A stretch of DNA of 6,180 nucleotides from contig QHPN01000201.1 of the NCBI GenBank assembly GCA_003219115.1, forward strand, positions 1-6,180, given 5' to 3'. Origin of the DNA: Verrucomicrobiota bacterium. Its GTDB lineage: Bacteria > Verrucomicrobiota > Verrucomicrobiia > Chthoniobacterales > UBA10450. Below the pieces are notes generated by a model. That model had not been told where the DNA came from and made no database searches. It worked only from the letters and a program-made list of their open reading frames with translations. The translations under genes and the position numbers were made by a program. Below, piece after piece: positions 5,482 to 6,180 of this stretch; the first letter of the stretch is position 1; every line of letters begins with the position of its first letter.

Positions 5482-5510
5482 TATATAGGATAGGCGAAAA
5501 AGTGTATCAA
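5482..5510 (-). promoter_or_regulatory. sigma70-like promoter for the START gene
   Basis: On the minus strand, TTGATA (5510-5505) and TATATA (5487-5482) are separated by exactly 17 bases in an AT-rich tract. They would start transcription about 175 bases before the GTG at 5303. The -35 and the spacing are good; the -10 is moderate. It assumes proteobacterial-type consensus sequences hold in this phylum. Confidence 0.35.
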
Positions 5511-5535
5511 ATTTGTGTTGCGCTGCGCTTGCCAC

Positions 5536-5556
5536 CGCAGTCAAAACACGACTGCG
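5536..5556. other. perfect hairpin CGCAGTC/GACTGCG
   Basis: CGCAGTC (5536-5542), 7-base loop AAAACAC, GACTGCG (5550-5556). It lies downstream of the response regulator; on the minus strand it has no T-run after it, so its role is open. It may support termination or be a small palindromic repeat. Confidence 0.35.
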
Positions 5557-5585
5557 CGTAGGGCTTCGCCGACCTCGATTATCGG

Positions 5586-5614
5586 TTAAAGACGCTCAAC
5601 CGTTCAAGCGTTAA
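5586..5614 (-). terminator. possible terminator of the response regulator gene
   Basis: On the minus strand ACGCT (5611-5607) pairs with AGCGT (5596-5592) over a 10-base loop, followed by CTTTAA; TTA before the first arm can pair with TAA after the second, past a bulge. It begins about 10 bases after the TGA at 5623. The T-run is short, so termination is only likely, not sure. Confidence 0.35.
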
Positions 5615-5622
5615 TTCAGCAA

Positions 5623-6000
5623 TCAGAATTCTATTTCGCCTTCGAGAGCCGTGACGATGTCGCGGAGTTCTTCGAAGTCGAACGGTTTGGCAACAATCTC
5701 GTCGACTGCCAGTTCCTCGTATGTCCCGATGTTGTCGGGCGAGAGATGGGCCGAAAGGACGACGATTCTTCCGTTATAGTTGCGTTGTCGAAGTTTCCGC
5801 ACCAGTTCCAGCCCGCCGGAGCGCGGCATCCGGTGATCGGTGATTACGACGTCAAATTCCTCCTTTGCGACCTTGGCGAGCGCGTCATGGCCGTCTTTGG
5901 CTACTACGATTTTTCGATGCGGCGCGTCCAGCAGGTAGGCGAGGGACTCGCCAATGGCTGGCTCGTCGTCGACTGCCAGAATATGGAGTTTCTTTTTCAT
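5623..6000 (-). CDS. single-domain response regulator (CheY-like receiver)
   Basis: A 125-residue receiver domain and nothing else. From the ATG at 6000 (MKKKLHILAVDDEP) it shows the acidic pair D11/D12, phospho-acceptor D55 in DVVITDH, S83 in VVLSAH, and K105 followed by Pro in VAKPF, so every residue needed for phosphorylation is present. There is no output domain, so it should act by protein-protein contact or as a phosphorelay intermediate. An in-frame ATG at 6015 adds five residues (MRISH); I chose 6000 because the receiver fold begins directly after it, but neither start has a clear Shine-Dalgarno. No kinase is adjacent; the hybrid kinase 3 kb away already has its own receiver, so a partnership is possible but unproven. 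The region upstream (6016-6180) shows no strong promoter. Confidence 0.9.
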   Translation of the reverse strand: MKKKLHILAVDDEPAIGESLAYLLDAPHRKIVVAKDGHDALAKVAKEEFDVVITDHRMPRSGGLELVRKLRQRNYNGRIVVLSAHLSPDNIGTYEELAVDEIVAKPFDFEELRDIVTALEGEIEF

Positions 6001-6150
6001 GTGCGAAATTCGCATTTACGCGAGCAGGTTTTCGGCCTAACGCCAACTTTTAGTGAGTCTAAGGTCCTATGTATTCAAAAATTTATGCGTTCGGGGGTCC
6101 CGCCTTCGCGTGAGGTTGCTCCGAAAAACTTTGCGAGGGGCCGGGTGGTA

Positions 6151-6164
6151 GGGACGAATGTCCC
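6151..6164. repeat. short dyad near the right edge
   Basis: GGGAC (6151-6155), loop GAAT, GTCCC (6160-6164). It is followed on the plus strand by GAACCAAAAAG. It lies in a gene-free stretch (6016-6180) and resembles the dyad at 5420-5439 in its GGGACG arm. The window ends too soon to see whether it belongs to a larger element. Confidence 0.35.
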
Positions 6165-6180
6165 GAACCAAAAAGCGGCT

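Larger units (their letters stand above)
5304..5622. other. intergenic regulatory region between response regulator and START gene
   Basis: About 320 bases without a gene. Reading towards the START gene on the minus strand it holds a probable terminator of the response regulator (5586-5614), a hairpin (5536-5556), a good promoter match (5482-5510), a hairpin with arms GGGGACG and CGTCCCC (5420-5439), a small dyad GAGAA/TTCTC (5341-5355) and a perfect palindrome (5318-5329). The stretch 5471-5520 is clearly AT-rich compared with its surroundings. Confidence 0.6.

Noticed and set aside
1..6180. CRISPR array, insertion sequence, integrase or toxin-antitoxin pair
   Set aside because: No regularly spaced repeats, transposase or recombinase motifs, or paired small toxin-like genes are visible on either strand.
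6016..6180. promoter for the response regulator
   Set aside because: TTGAAT and several AT-rich hexamers occur on the minus strand but none has a matching partner at 16-18 bases.

Overview
The window looks like part of a chromosome of a free-living, probably soil, bacterium with moderate GC content. The gene types fit the Verrucomicrobiota (Chthoniobacterales-like): a MASE1 hybrid kinase, a tiny threonine-rich lipoprotein, a cupredoxin-fold secreted protein and a START-domain periplasmic protein. This assignment is an inference; there is no rRNA or marker gene to confirm it. Several genes seem to start with GTG and ribosome binding sites are mostly weak.

Layout, left to right. 77-571 (-) is a GNAT acetyltransferase lying just downstream of 631-2760 (-), a large membrane hybrid histidine kinase (MASE1, HisKA, HATPase, receiver); the two are probably one transcript. 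2761-3164 has no convincing gene but holds a nested inverted repeat of about 130 bp. 3165-3365 (-) is a small lipoprotein. 3476-3943 (-) is a secreted cupredoxin-like gene interrupted by one in-frame UAG codon. 3944-4119 is a divergent intergenic region rich in competing hairpins, with word matches to a TPP riboswitch in the correct order. 4120-4659 (+) is a second, unrelated GNAT acetyltransferase. It converges on 4683-5303 (-), a START-domain exported protein, with a dyad spanning both stop codons. 5304-5622 is regulatory: a plausible promoter, a perfect 12-bp palindrome just before the START gene, and several hairpins. 5623-6000 (-) is a single-domain response regulator. 6016-6180 holds no gene.

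Functionally this is a patchwork of signalling (hybrid kinase and CheY-like receiver), small-molecule or protein acetylation (two GNATs) and cell-envelope proteins. Neither receiver carries a DNA-binding output domain, so the signalling targets lie outside the window or act through protein contacts. No mobile element, CRISPR array, tRNA or defence system is visible. The points most worth checking are the amber-interrupted gene with its downstream internal ribosome binding site, the structured leader at 3969-4079, and the large dyad at 2840-2970.
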